Origin: Anniella stebbinsi
Taxonomy: Eukaryota; Chordata; Lepidosauria; Squamata; Anniellidae
Direction of reading: 5' to 3'
Length of the DNA stretch: 64,000 nucleotides
NCBI GenBank assembly: GCA_029215795.1
Contig: JARDYH010000001.1
Coordinates: forward strand, 403,657,154-403,721,153
The notes under the pieces are model-generated. The model saw nothing but the letters and a program-made list of their open reading frames with translations, had not been told where the DNA came from and did not search any database. Both the position numbers and the translations under genes were made by a program. This document shows positions 22,275-50,731 of the stretch, one piece after another. Position 1 is the stretch's first letter. Each line of letters opens with the position of its first letter.

Positions 22275-22826
22275 ATCTTCAATGTCTGCCAGTTAGTTTC
22301 CATGTCCAGTTGAAGGCACTGGTCTTGACTTTTAAACATCCGAAATAGTCTTGGTCCTGGGTATGTCAGGTAACACATTCTTCCGTATGAACCCACTCCT
22401 CCCCTGATTAAGATCTGCCAATGAATCTCAGCTCCAGGGGACGTCCGTTGTGGAAATTAGGCTTATCCTCATCAAAAAGACGCAGGTTTTGTTGTTTTTG
22501 TTTGTTTCAGTTGTGGACCTGTCCTATCACCCTGGAGGTTTTGCAGGCCTGCTCTCCCCTCCCTTTGAGACTTTACTTTCTCACTCTTCCTTCAGAGATC
22601 AGATTCAGCATGTTTATTCTTGTTCTTTGCTTCTTTTTTTTTTTAACCACTTCTTCTGACACTGCTTTTACGGTCCTGCTGCCGCTGTTATTTTGGTTAG
22701 GCTTTTTGCTTATTGCTTTTGAATTTATTTTTTAAAACTTGAATTCTTTTAGTTTGTTTTTCTTGTCAACTGCTTAGGGAGCTGTTATGGTTGGAAGGCA
22801 GCCTTTAAATATAGTAAATAAATGAA
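22275..22826 (+). mobile_element. L2-like LINE, decayed 3' end
   Basis: Translation near the start gives CLPVSFHVQLKALVLTFK, matching the WLPVxxRVxyKxLxLTyKAL segment of these LINEs. The rest is a decayed T-rich 3' UTR ending with AGGGAGCTGTTATGG and TAGTAAATAAATGAA. Confidence 0.65.
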
Positions 22827-23564
22827 ACTAGGATTTTCTAAGCCCCAAAGCCCATTCATACTGGAATAATATTTTGGTATCCTAGCTAGGGGGTGTGGGG
22901 AGATATTTGCTGCAGATCTGAGAGCCGCCTCATAGAGGATGAGCAAAAAGACCTGGGTACATGAAACAAAGAGGGAAATGTTCTTGGCTCTCCCTCCGTA
23001 GCTGGCTCCCTTTTAGTCAATGCCAGTTGGGTAACACAGCACACTCCCAGCCTCCCAGGGCTCCAATTAGGCTCATGCCAGAACTTGGTCCTAGAAAGGG
23101 TGGGATCAGTCCTACGTGACATTTTCAGTACATTTCCCTCACCTCACTACCCCCTTATATGTGGGATTAAAAGGAAGGCTTCCATTGCAAATGGTGGAAG
23201 CTCCAAGTGGCCAAGAACCCTGGTGCCTCTTTTTTTACAATTAAACACTTCGATAGTCAGTCCCTTCCAACCCAACTTCTCTGAAGATTAGCTGAGCATG
23301 AAAATACACAATGGGCTGTGCTGACGAGGATTTTAATGGGTGGAAGGGTTAATTTTACTGGCACAGTACTCAAGACAGCTTGGGTGCAAACACTGTATGG
23401 GACAAGTTTATTCAAACTCACACGATGGCTGCATTTGAACACAATGCTAAGCCATGGGTTGACGTTATGAAAATGAGCCCAGCTTCCCCTAGGCTTACTC
23501 ATTCCCCATTCCTCCTTTGGCATGACTGTGACAAGGAGATCCGTGCGTCCTTGCTTTTGTTTTA

Positions 23565-23860
23565 GATTAACCACAGTTTAGCATGTTCAAAACCTCCACT
23601 GTGATTAGTCTTAATAATGGTTGGTGGAAAAGTGTGCTTTGAAATGGTCTAGTTTCCACTCACCGTAGTTATGATTAACCACCATTTTTGTGGGTTTGGC
23701 ATCATGACAAGCTGCAATGAATCTAAAATGGAAGCAAAAGTTTCGAAACTCCTCCTTGTGTCTGCACAGGAGGAGGATGGGGGAATGTGAGGGCCCCAGG
23801 CAAGGCTAGAAGCCTTCTTTTAACACTAAACTATGGTTAGTGTTGCATCCAAACTAGTTC
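23565..23860. mobile_element. non-autonomous DNA transposon-like element, copy 1
   Basis: Starts TTAGATTAACCACAGTTTAG and ends AACACTAAACTATGGTTAG, inverted versions of one another. GGCATCATGACAAGCTGCAA lies inside. A second copy in the same order is at 53397-53680. Confidence 0.6.
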
Positions 23861-24199
23861 AATATAATGTTACAAATCTATTAAGATGTAAAACATATGC
23901 TACATGCAATGCTGCAATGTGTTACATGGCATTAAGACTGAAACAACTTAGTCTACTGATGCAGAAGTGATAAAGTACACAATTATCATTTGACAAAACA
24001 CATACAGGTAAAATTGTTGATGTGCAATTCTCAGCCCACACAAAAAGAAGCAGCAGCTTCAAATGCAAGACATGTTTCAATTTGGAACTAGAAATGCATA
24101 GGGGGGGGGGGGAATCCAATTTTAATGATCCCATGGGCAAATGAATTTTTGTAACCTTGCAACATATGAAAATTCTGAAAAGGCATTACAAATCAGTCC

Positions 24200-26155
24200 T
24201 GTTTAATATGAATATTTAAAATATGTTCTGGTGTTTTAATATTAATCAACTCATGAAGGTGACTGTGAGAACACTGCTGCTCTAAATATACTCCAAATAA
24301 GGAACGACCCAAATTCAGCTACTGGGCTCCTGATAAGTGAAACCATGATGCAAATGACTTGAAAAGGATCATTGAAATCCAGTTTAATAAGCTTCCACAT
24401 TGAGAAGTTACTGGGTTTTTCAATAAAGCCTGACAAAAAAGGAAGAGAGCCGTTTGAAGAAGATGACAAGTTCGGCCAGTAATCCCTGATCCAAAACATG
24501 GGTGAACTACAGATCTACTACACTATCAATTACTAGGTGGACACTTATTTCATTCCCAGCATTTCTGGGTTTCACTTATCCTTATGTTGAAAGCTGTATC
24601 CAAATTCCAAAAAGAAAGCTATTTAACAAAAAGAAATTGTTTGCAGTTAATGTGACCTGAGACACGGTAAGTGCATAAATAGCTGTACAGACGTCTTGTG
24701 TATCAGTGACAGCCTCACTCCAAGTGTTCTTATCTGTTTGCCTTCCCAGTTTTCTCTCATTGGATGAATATTTTGCCAAGCAAATGTCTAGAGTAATAAA
24801 TGACACCAAATGTAATTGGAATATCAGCACTAGTTGAGTGTTCATATTTGGATAATAAAACCTGTCTAGACTTTTTTAAAAAATATATTAATTACCTCAT
24901 CTGTGTTGTTTTTAGAGAGCGAGAAGAACAGGCCTTGTTCACTGAGGAACGGTAAGGAAGGAGGCGAAGGGGGGGGGGGGGAGAGCTGGTTCTTGTTGCT
25001 GTTGTTGCTTCAAAGTGGTTCAAATCTGAATCTGATTTTTTTCCAGAAGCAAAACACATTTCCATTTTGAAGTAATGTCGACAATCCTCCCAGGGTTTTT
25101 CACAACCACAGCCAGCTGACTTGAAGTTTGAAACTGCAGGCAGGGTTTTGCTGGCAAGGTGTGTTAAATCGGAAACATCTGGCTCAGGGCCTGGGGTGCC
25201 CTTCCAATACCTGCCTAAAGGGAGACCTCTTTGCCAGTTGCCACAGACTGCCGCTGATGGAACTGCCTCCCACCCGTGAATTCCCCAGGTCTCTCTTCTC
25301 TCTCTCCAGCTCACAGAGCAGGCGGACAGAAAATGTGCTGCTAAAATGAGGAGGCTGATGAGCTGTGGGAAAAACCCAGACTTGTGTCCACAAGCTGTTC
25401 CCCTTCATAAAATAGTGGCAGAAGTGCTGCTTCTTTATCCTGCAGGGAGCAGGGCTGACTTAGAACTGTCGCCGGTTCCATCTGGCCGCTCGCTGGAAGG
25501 GCAACGGTCTTTTCACTTAAGCTAAGCTCTAATGGGAAGCACGCAATTAAATGCACTGCACAATTACCACAAAAGGTCAGGACCAGAAAGGTTGAGGACT
25601 TCTGGCTTTCCTGTGGCACAGATGGACCGCAGCTCTGAAGACACTGAATTAAAACACCATTTGATTCCGTACTAGCAATTCAGAATACAAGCTCGGAACT
25701 GAGCTTTGTGAATTCAGATCTAAAACATCAAGCTAATGCTTTCAAAGAAACATTTTTTAAAAAAACCCTGCAGAGCCACTTTAGTTCTCCTTGAAATGTA
25801 GGGGTTGATATGCCTTACTAGCAGGAGATGTAGCGTTATGGGGAGACTTGATCTGTTGTTCCTATTATTCATGAACTCTATTAAAAATGTCTGTGTTTAC
25901 ATAAGTATAGTCATGAAGATGTTACAATGTCAGAATATCAGAAATACATAGAGTGGGTGTATTATTCATGCCAGACAACTAAAATACCATTGGTCTTTGG
26001 TTTCATCAAGATGCAGGGCGCTGACATCAAAATCCAGCCGTGGAATCCAAAACCTGACTGGAAGGTCAGCAATTTCAGATGTCAGCAACATTTCAATTCA
26101 GCCCGAGCCAGTATAATTGTAAGAGGTCCTGGTACGGCAGGCGCTTACCAAGTCA
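24200..26155 (-). other. HMG20A: probable HMG20A 3' UTR
   Basis: Sequence following the stop codon on the minus strand, almost free of recognisable repeats. No AATAAA is seen on the minus strand close to the stop. The variant ATTAAA occurs at 24240-24235 and 24207-24202 (minus strand), and again at 24126-24121 just beyond the boundary. The end point is a guess based on these hexamers and on the usual long 3' UTR of this gene; RNA evidence would decide. Confidence 0.35.
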
Positions 26156-41288
<15,133 letters not shown>

Positions 41289-42094
41289 GACTGCTGTAAA
41301 AAGAAACTGTAGAAGCAGATTCCACGTTAGTTTTACCTTTATATTTCTGCTCATAGTTCTAGCAGGCAGATTTATACTCCGATCCCAAATGTTTGCTCCA
41401 AAGTAATTCACATCAATTCCAACTGCATTTCGTTCCAAGGACATAAGCTTAGGACGGCAGAGTTAACCGTCCAACAACTCTGGGTTGCACAACTTCAATT
41501 CATCTCAATCAGGCTTGGGTGAAGTTCCCAAACAAGGCCCCACTGAAATTACCACAAGCCAGGTAACATCAGTGCTTGGTGTACTATACACTTGAGAGAT
41601 TGCCTGTATGCAGTCAACAGGCAGCAGTTAACTCTAGGCTGCACTTACAACATGCCTACTTTATTTGAATTTACTACAAAGGCACCAACCCTACAAACCA
41701 CTTCATCCTACTAATGTAAATGAATGAAAGAGGCGAAACAAACGTTTAGTACCAGCACGTATTGCATTACAAGCCCGACAACAAGCACAGGGGACTGAAC
41801 TTACAAGACATTCACTTAGTATTTAGTATTGTAGTTCTCTGTTTTCTGCCTGATGACAATTTCTCTATATTTTCAGGAATGATCACAGAGATGGTTGAGT
41901 GGCTATCAAGTAGCAACCAAACAGCACTTTCCCATTTAAATCTACGGTGCTTCTGTCAAAACTGAGCTAACAATTACCGCACAAAGATATTTGAATACGT
42001 TTGACTTTGGCTCATGATATACCAATATAGATTGTGCTATCATATCTAAGCATATCCTCTCTTATCTTCCCTTCCCTCTATTGCCTCCTGTGTT

Positions 42095-42195
42095 AAATTT
42101 TAGACTGCAAGCTCCTTGGTGTAGGGACTTGTTGTCTTATTGCTACTCTGTACAGTGCCATGCATATTGATGGTGTTATATAAATAACAAATATA
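42095..42195 (+). mobile_element. retroposon 3' end fragment
   Basis: GACTGCAAGCTCCTTGGTG, TAGGGACTTGTTGTC, TACAGTGCCATGCATATTGA and GGTGTTATATAAATAACA form a known-style vertebrate retroposon tail; class not determined. Confidence 0.5.
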
Positions 42196-42537
42196 AAGTG
42201 AAGGATCTAAACTCCTTATACAGAGCAATTAGGTCCTACTTACCTACTATGAAAAGGGGGGGCAGGGGGAGGTTCATAGCTTGGAACTGTTCTAATTTAG
42301 AATCCATTTTCAAATCAAAAGTGATTCATTTGTGCCCCCACATCCATCAGGTTAACTGTAGAGAAATAACTCTGTGAAGACAAATCTCGCTTCTACCTAG
42401 TAGAATCCTTAGTTCTGTCTCTTGTAGAATCAGAGAAGCCAAGCTATTGCCATCTATATTCGCATCAAACTACCCTCAAAGATAAATCCTCTAACTATCA
42501 GAAAATAGGAAAATACTTCAAAGGCATAAAAGGACAT

Positions 42538-42540
<3 letters not shown>

Positions 42541-42579
<39 letters not shown>
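42541..42579. repeat. (GA)n microsatellite
   Basis: About 19 uninterrupted GA units. Confidence 0.95.
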
Positions 42580-42585
<6 letters not shown>

Positions 42586-43479
42586 CAACAAAAAGAGATG
42601 CAGGGGGGACGGGGGGGACACACAAATAGTTCACAGCAATTTAAAGCAATTGTTGAATGCAAAAAAAATGGCAATTGCAGTCTCTGAAAAAGCATCAGAT
42701 GGAATTTGATTGTCACAATGACATTTGCTATACAGACACCCATTTTGCCATTAATTTGAGGCACTGGCAGTGACTCCGCCACAAGTCTTCCTTAGATGAA
42801 GGGTAAGCCTTGCAAATACATTCCAAAGCATGTACCCTTTAAGTTTATTTATTTATATACTGTAAGAAAATGCACTTTGTTGCTCTTTCTGTGTACAAAT
42901 CTCACTATATGTTTTAACACACATATCTTACCGATTGAGATAGCTTAGCTATAGTAAATGATAAATGCATCTCTTTGGGTACACAACTAAGGTATTCTTT
43001 TAAATAAGCATTCAGTTAATGTCCAGATCAGTAGATCAATGGAAGGTCTAGATGAAACAGATGCTCCACATCAATCTCACTGCCTCCAGGGAAGGATGCT
43101 ATATACTTCCATCTACATTTTGAAGAAGGGTGATATAAGGGATGTCAGTTCTACTAACCAAGGACATCATTTGTTAAAGATGTAAAGAAGCAACCTACTC
43201 CCTGTTCTTTGACTAGCAACAGAAACATTTAAAAACTAGTTGTATGCCAGATTCACAGTTTGAAACCAGAACAATGGAAATAATTAGAAAGGTTGCCTGT
43301 TCACCCTGCCTTTTTTGCTGGCCCTGCAGATGTGGCCTTTAAAAGAAATTTGGGAAGAGTTCCCCCCAACTCCCAGGTGTGGATATAATGGGGGAAACTT
43401 CAATTGCTTTGTTTCTGTATATTATGTTCCTGTTAGGCATCTGAGCAGAGTCTCTACTCACTAGAGAGACTGTCCAATA

Positions 43480-43722
43480 TATAAGAAGAGGAACGGGCTT
43501 AAGCTACAGGAAAGCAGATTTTGATTGAACATCAGGAAAACTTCCTAATGGTCAGACAATGGAATTAACTCCCTAAGGAGGTGGTGGGTTCTCTGTGGTT
43601 GGAGGTATTCAAGCAGACACAGGACAGTCATCTGTCTGGGATGCTTTAAACTGGATTCCTGCACTAAGCAGGGAATTGGACATGATGGCCTAAATGGCCC
43701 CTCCCAATTCCATGATTATAAG
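43480..43722 (+). mobile_element. CR1 LINE, 3' end
   Basis: GGAACGGGCTTAAGCTACAG, CATCAGGAAAACTTCCTAA, GGTGGTGGGTTCTC and GATGGCCTAAATGGCCCC, ending TTCCATGATTAT: the CR1 3' UTR and terminal motif. Confidence 0.85.
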
Positions 43723-44984
43723 GACGAGTTCAGCTTTTAAATGTAATTCCTCAAATTTACACAATTTATTAATATTCTGACTGAAGCACAAACCACTACA
43801 TTATAAATTAAACTTCAGTTTCTATAACATGGAAAACTTGGGCTTGTTTTCATAACCTTGAGGAGCAGAAAACTTTACATTTTACAATTAAAAATGTGGC
43901 TAAAGAGAGTGTATCTTTTGGAGCAGCCTACAACAAAGTCAAGCACATCTTAAAAATATCAGCCTTCTCAACAGGAAGGCATTTATTTCTCTCATACAGA
44001 ATACACACAATTTAGTCGATGGACACATCACAAGCTGTCGGTAATCTGCCCACTGTGTTTCACAGTGACTTTCAAGCTAATTTCCTCTTTTTTGTGCATC
44101 TGGGTTTGGTCAGTGAATCCAAAACTTCAACCCAGCTTGCAATTTTGCAGGGGAAGCAGCTGGACATCAACTTTAACACCACGCAAACCAAACAATATAA
44201 ACACAGGAAGCTAGAGGAACACAGACTCCTTTCTTGTTTTAAAGCTTTGTTTTATTTAATCCATGTGGTTGGGCACTGAAAGTCAGTCCCCAAAATAAGA
44301 GGTCAAGTATTTGTGAATATGCAGAGGTTATTAAACTATTCCAACAGGCAGGGGTACACAAGTTCACAACAAGAAACAAATGAAAATGTGCGTGGGATGC
44401 CAGAACAAGGGTTAATCTGCTGGCATTGGGGCCTCCAGAATATTTCCTGTTATTACTGGCCTCATAGCTGCGCTCACAAGCACAATCGTTCCTTGCCAGG
44501 CAGGTATACTCAAGAGTTGCAAGGTTATAGAACAGCCAGGGAAAATTCAAAAGATAATGCTCTGGTGGGGCAAAATGATATTATCTCAGATTGGGAACAT
44601 GTTCACGCAGTTGAGAGGTTCCCCACTCAAGCCCCAGAAGTTGTGGGTTTAGATAGGAAAGTAAAGTTGATGGGCTAGCCATGGCCAGATCCTTCCTTCC
44701 TTCCTTCCTGTATACTTTGACAGGATGAGAAAAAATCCTGAACTGGATTCCAAAAGGAAGTAACACCTTTGCCCCTCCACAGTCTGTTCTAGCAGGAAAC
44801 TGCAGGTGTGAATAGCAACACAAAATTCGTAGGAACAGCTATCATAACAAAAAGGTATTCATAATAATGGCTCAATTGGAGACTCCCTGACATGCCTTTT
44901 TAGTCACAAAAGATTAGCTTCCCCCATCCCCAGCCAGACTGACAATATTATAATGCACATAAAAAATAGTAAGACCAGAAAATA

Positions 44985-45192
44985 GGAGCAATGGGGCACC
45001 ACCATTGAAAAAGCCAATGCTTGGGTCACTACCTGCCTCATCGCAAATGGCGGAGGAACCAAAAGGAGAGTCATAAACTTCACGACCAGAACACAGGAGC
45101 AGGTTCTCATGGGAAGAAATGTTCCTTCAGGTACCCAGGTTCCAATATGCACAGGACTTTGAAGGTCAACAACAAAACCTAGAATCATGCTT
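44985..45192 (-). mobile_element. L2-like LINE 3' region (antisense)
   Basis: Plus strand has GAAATGTTCCTTCAGGTACC, CAGGTTCCAATATGCACAGG and GACTTTGAAGGTCAACAAC, the antisense of the AAGCCxTGTAxGGCTTTxAAGG-type LINE segment. Confidence 0.55.
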
Positions 45193-47604
45193 TGATGTAG
45201 ATGTGATCTCTACCATTTGTTCTATGCTCACTATCCTTGACTACTGACCTATTTCTGGACGGTTCCTAAGAATTTCAGTAACTTTTTATTACCTAGTTTT
45301 GATCCTATTTGCAGAACGAAAGAAATGGTGATGGCCATTCCTAGCCCTAGGCCTCTGTTCAAGCCGTAACAAAGTCCCAAACCATGCAAGTCAATTTCTA
45401 CTATTCCATAGCTGGAAGGAGAAGATTTTGTGGAAAAACACTTGCATTGTACCTACTTTAAAAACTTGGAATGTTAAGCAAAAAAGTTATTCTGGAAAGA
45501 TATAGTTTAAATGCTTGAGGCTGGGAATATTAATACTGGAAGGTTTTTTGAAGGACGACGTCTACATTTTCAGAAAGTAAGACTGGGTGATCAGTAGAGC
45601 TGTATATTAGGGTGATGACAAGGGGGAAAAATCACTAAAATATTTTTAAATGATGGAACTGATAACAAACTGCAGTTAATAAAAGTTAATAACTAAAATT
45701 CTCAAATTGCTCTCTGTAACTTATGTATTAAACCCTTTTCATAAACCTACAGAAAAACACTAATTTAGTCAGTCACAACATTCTCTCCGCTGACAACGAT
45801 GCTCAAATGGTAACACTCCACATAAGTGCTGGGAAAGCCTTCGGCCACCATCTTCTTCCTCCAACAAGGCCTTTACTTTTCCAGTTTCCAAGCCAGCAGG
45901 GGGAGAAGAAGAGAGACAGCAGCATACAGACAGATATTAGGAATCCATGGCAACGGTAAAGACCTGCCAGTCAGGCATTATTGCGCATGCAATGGTGTTC
46001 CAAACAGTGATGATAAGACGATGTGGATGGCAAGACAACCCACACAAATCAGTGGAATAAAGGTCACATTTTAGCATCCGATGCTAACAGACTTTGAATC
46101 AACCTTTTGCAAGGATTGAGATAATATGTGAGGACTACTCTGAATAATTGAAATGCACTATATAAATGCTAAATATTGTACGATTTGAGTCCCTAACAAG
46201 GGAGCAAAATTTAAGGAACAGACCTATTCCTAGGTTGCCTGATCTCAGGCAAAGGGACTGAACTTTCAGTGGGACACACACATGTGTGTAGGGAAAGGTA
46301 TCAACTCACTTCACCATCCACCCACACCCCAACTCAGGAGAGACCAAGATTAAAAGCCACAGGCCAGGTTGTCACCAATTTGAAGGGAGAAGAACGGGAC
46401 CAAAAGAAACATGTGTGGTAACTTGGAAGTGGTAAAGACATATTGGCAGTAGCTAAGTAGCTGAACATGTTCTCCAATCCTCCTCTTCTCCTTTCCTGGA
46501 ACTAGCCCTGATCAATCATGGGGTGGCAGCAGAATTGGCATGTGGTTGGGAAAATATATTCCATGTGCATGCACATGCACACACAAAGCCTATAAAGTGC
46601 TTAAATAGAACAAAATTGGAAATTCGTTTCTCTCTCTCTCCAAAATGGAGAAAACTTAATCATTATCAATTAAACTGATGTTGGGTTTACAAAAGCATTG
46701 TTGAAATAGGCTCATGGCTCGTATGTTGGGGGGTGGGGAGCTACAGGGGCCAGGCTTCTTCCTCACATTTTCAATGAACTTTTTAGAAAGAATTATCTAG
46801 ACTTTTATTTACAGAGATATAAGAAAACATTTGCAAGCTGTGTGAATACTTGGCATATGTTTCTCTGGCTTAAGAAGAAGATGATGAGCACTTCAGATAA
46901 ATATTTTTTAAAAAACAAAATTAAAAATTGTGATCACTTTATTTTAAAATGTAACTGCTGAGCTATTTATTTTTAGGTTCTGCATTAAAGTGGTGGTGTG
47001 TACTGTGTCCCCATTAGGCTCCATGACTGCAAACATTCTGGCTACAAGCCTGGTGGGAAATGGAACTTTGTTCTGCTTAAAAGAGGAATAAACTTGGGAA
47101 CATATTTGCATTACCAGTTCTCCTGGTATCCACAACATTGCTAAGGTTAAATTTACAAAAAGAATCTCCCTTGGGAGCAGCAGATCTGACCTGGCTACCA
47201 GAAGGCAGTTTATGAAAATACTTCGGCAGCGGGAAATCCTAGTTTTGCCTCCATCTCCGTAGGCAAAGAGAGGTACATTCAGCTCCGGGCTGCACATTAC
47301 ATACAAATTCAGAGGCATTGTTATCTACAGTTATGGCTGGCTGCCAAACACCTCAATCAACCTCTCAGCTTTTATAGCTGCCAGCAACACAAGCTGACAT
47401 GCTTGCCTTCCTAAAGCCATTGCGCACATTGTGTAAATGGAACATCCCTTTATCTCCTCATGAGCACACTGTCTGGCAAGTCTTCTTTCCAAGTCTCTCT
47501 GCAAGGGGGTGATTACAAGGAATCTTAACATTCTACACTGGTAACATTTTAGTTGCACAATCTATGGGAACTACACCTCCTTGGGAGGGAAAACCATGCA
47601 ATTA

Positions 47605-47690
47605 TGTACGGACTATGTACACCGCCTTGGGTTCCTTGGAGGAAAAAAGGTGGGATACAAATGCAATGAATAAATAATAAAATAAATTAT
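47605..47690 (+). mobile_element. SINE/LINE 3' end fragment
   Basis: TGTACACCGCCTTGGGTTCC, AAAAAAGGTGGGATACAAAT and GAATAAATAATAAAATAAAT: 3' end of the SINE seen complete at 4066-4286. Confidence 0.6.
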
Positions 47691-48695
47691 TCCCTTCCCT
47701 CCCTACAAAATTGTGAAAAAAAACTATGGGTTAAATCAGATGCACAAATCATCCATAATACAGTCTCCTCAGATTTCTTTAAAAAAACAGCCACACTTAC
47801 AGGATGGGCTGAGCTATAAAGATGCACACCCTGATAATCCCAACCAGCCATGTAGATAGGATTGACTTTATATACTGGGATGAATATAAAAAGTAGAACA
47901 ATGCCAAAAAATGCATTTCGCTTTGCAAAGGTAGTCAACATTTCCAGTGACCCTACCACTAGGTTTGGGTTCACAGGTAAATATGGAATATCTTTCTGAA
48001 TAGGATCTCCATTTATTCCAAACTTCTTCCAGACTTGTGTATTTAAATCTTTGGAAGGTTTTCAGCAGCCACTTACCATTTGACATACATGTATCATCTG
48101 CAAATATTCCTTAGAAGAACATAATGTACAATTCTAATTAAGTTCAGTAAAGTATCTAAAGAAAAGCTCTTCTTCTTTATTTTACTAATCAAAACCACTG
48201 CCTCCTGTGTTGATATTCCTTCAAAGCGCCTGAATTCTTCTGCCAAGGCCAAATATGCCCAAATGATTTGGCTGGGCTCTATGCCACAAATGTTGTTCAC
48301 AATTCACAAGAAGGCCTCTAAAGCATTTCCTGTGACCAATTTTCACAAACTGTCATCAGGAAATCTCCCCCCCCCCCTTCCAGCAATCCCCGCTCTGGAA
48401 TACTGTGCAACAGGACATTTGTTATGATTAAGATAGTACCAACAATGTACATCCACATTTGCAACTGTGAGTTCATTATGCTTACATTTAAGCACCCACC
48501 CACCCATGTGTATACTCATGACACCCACTTAATTCTGAAAGTTCTAGTCCTCATGGCTGCCGATTAGTTTGAAAATGACCAAATTTCTGAAGGATCAGAA
48601 AAAATTCGAAGGAAATGAAAAACTCAAATCCATTCAATTTTTTTCCCAGTGCTTATGTCTGTGTGTCAATATTTTGCAATAGATGGCTGGCTAGC

Positions 48696-48742
48696 TGCTG
48701 CTGCTGCTTCTTCTTCTTCTTCTTCTTCTTCTTCTTCTTCTT
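48696..48742. repeat. (CTG)n(CTT)n microsatellite
   Basis: Four CTG units pass into about 12 TTC units. Confidence 0.9.
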
Positions 48743-49550
48743 GAGAATATATTGTAGAACTTCACTAGTGACAGTTTGATGTCAGCTACGCTCATGAAAA
48801 TGATATACAAGTTAACACACAAAATATGCAAGCTAACAGAAATTCCCATTGCTCCTCTACACAGAACAAGCTGCCTGATCTTGCTCAGGAACATTCTCTG
48901 GTTGCTCTGGGCCTGCCAAAGCATCACCAGGCACCAACTTTGTACTTTCATAAGTGTGCTAAATACAGTCTTTTAAAAGCCCTTCAAACATAACTGGCTG
49001 ACTCCGCTGCTGAAGTAAAGCAAGAATATCATGGGATTTTCTGCCAATTATGTACATGTTAGGAAGAGCTTATGTCCAGATTGATACTTAAGATGAGACA
49101 TGCAACCAAACAAGAACCAACAGGAAGCTGGCAACAAGGGGCAATTCAAACTATTGTTCTGGCCTCCTTTTCCTTCCTATTGTCTTCACTTATAGAAATC
49201 CCTTCTTGCAGTAAATGATATGCACAAAGAAGGAAGAATGCTTGTAGTTGGGGAGGTGGAGCCAACTAAATTATTTAAGGTTTATACAGAGTACACCAAA
49301 GAATCTCACTTGAATTCAGAAAAAAAATTGCAGCTTTACTAGGGTCTTCGTCATTAGCAAAACAGGTAGCTTATCCAAGTTTGATCATGGGATAACCAAT
49401 TGATTCACATGTTGTAGAGTTTCAGGACACTGTTCACAACTAGTAACTAGGTTTTGGCAGGAAAAAGTGACTTTCATTTGTAATGCACATTATTTCAAAT
49501 TGGATCACCATAAAAAAAAGTCTCTGTGGTTCCAATGGTAAATACACAAC

Positions 49551-49597
49551 GTGCGCAGGAAGAGTGAGTGAACTGCTCACTCGCTCTTCCTGTGCAC
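49551..49597 (+). other. 21-bp hairpin with 5-nt loop
   Basis: GTGCGCAGGAAGAGTGAGTGA in arm 49551-49571 (key: GCAGGAAGAG) pairs with 49577-49597. As plus-strand RNA the only two non-Watson-Crick positions are G-U wobbles. It sits against the left end of a SINE. Confidence 0.6.
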
Positions 49598-49793
49598 TGT
49601 GGCTCCTATAGGGGAAGGGTCACGGATCACTGGCAAAGCATGTGCTGTGCATGCAGAAGCTCCCAAGTCGCTGGCATCTCCAAGTAGAACTGTGAAAACT
49701 GCCTGAATCCTGGAAAAGCCACTGCTAGTCAGTGTAGACCATGCTGACTTGGCAATAGTCGGACTTAGGAACAAGGCAGCTTCCTATGTTCTA
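49598..49793 (+). mobile_element. tRNA-derived SINE, disturbed head
   Basis: AAAGCATGTGCTGTGCATGC, CTAGTCAGTGTAGACCATGC, and the end ACAAGGCAGCTTCCTATGTT match the family at 32740-32942. About 20 bp of extra sequence disrupts the A-box region. Confidence 0.75.
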
Positions 49794-50336
49794 CTTACAG
49801 TTGTTATTTATTTGCGCCCTACACTTCAGGCACAAGTAGTTCTCCAAATGGCTTCCAACAATCATTTTCAAGACAAAGATATAAGATAAGACCGGTGCCC
49901 AAAGATACCTGCCTTGGTGCCCACCTGATTTTTAAAAAACTTTGAAAGATGCTTTCGTTTTTAAAAAAAATATGGGAAGCTAACATATTGCAAAGCAAAA
50001 TGCTAGCCTCCAGCACTGCTGTTGTAAAAATCTGAACAGATCTATGATTTTCATCCCCAAACACGTCCATTTCCCCTGACACGCATCTTACATGCATCCT
50101 ACATGTGTTCGCTGACACGCTCACCCAAACCGTCCACACACAGCACCCCAAATCCCCATTCCCCACTGCCTGTCCATTGTATCCATTTCTGCAAAAGTCA
50201 AGCTGCTTGCAAGAGATTTGGCAGCGCAAGAACTAGGAGCTTGTCAATATCGCCATTGCTCCTTCTTCTCCAGGTCAGACTCCATTGTACACAGTCAGAC
50301 ACACAGGTAGGCTACTTGACTTAGAGGAACCAGGGG

Positions 50337-50731
50337 TGTGACTCATCCAGATGTGACCGTGGCACACCTGGAGAGGGACAAAACGACCAATTAAGGGAAT
50401 GATAGAAGTGGAGGGACGTTGCAAAGCATCTCTAGGTACAAGTAAAATAGCACATGGCAATGCAACGCCACATCTGGCCACTACTCGGGACTACTTAAGA
50501 GTAAAATAGAGTTGGCCAAATGATGTCACTGGGGCTATAAACCAATGGGATGAGGGCTGATGCCATGTAACTTTTGGAGTATAAGAGCATTGTTTGAACC
50601 TTCTTGGTGTGGGGTGACTCTGGAAAGCAGCGTTAGCGTCCAGGGGTCACCTATTCTGCGCAGAATAATAAATTAGTTTCCAAAGCTTCAGGAGGTCTTT
50701 CGTCAAGTGTTTCATATCTGGACTTTGGCAC
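50337..50731 (+). mobile_element. solo LTR candidate (endogenous retrovirus type)
   Basis: A promoter-like TATAAGAG at about 50581 is followed by AATAAATTAG near 50667 and a U5-like stretch ending GGACTTTGGCACA at 50731, all in the order of a retroviral LTR. The left boundary (TGTGACTC) is a guess and no target duplication was confirmed. No gag, pol or env lies beside it. Confidence 0.5.

Noticed and set aside
41289..41444. Upstream in-frame extension of the HMG20A first coding exon
   Set aside because: The extension crosses a clear polypyrimidine tract and AG acceptor directly before the ATG, so it is intron read-through.
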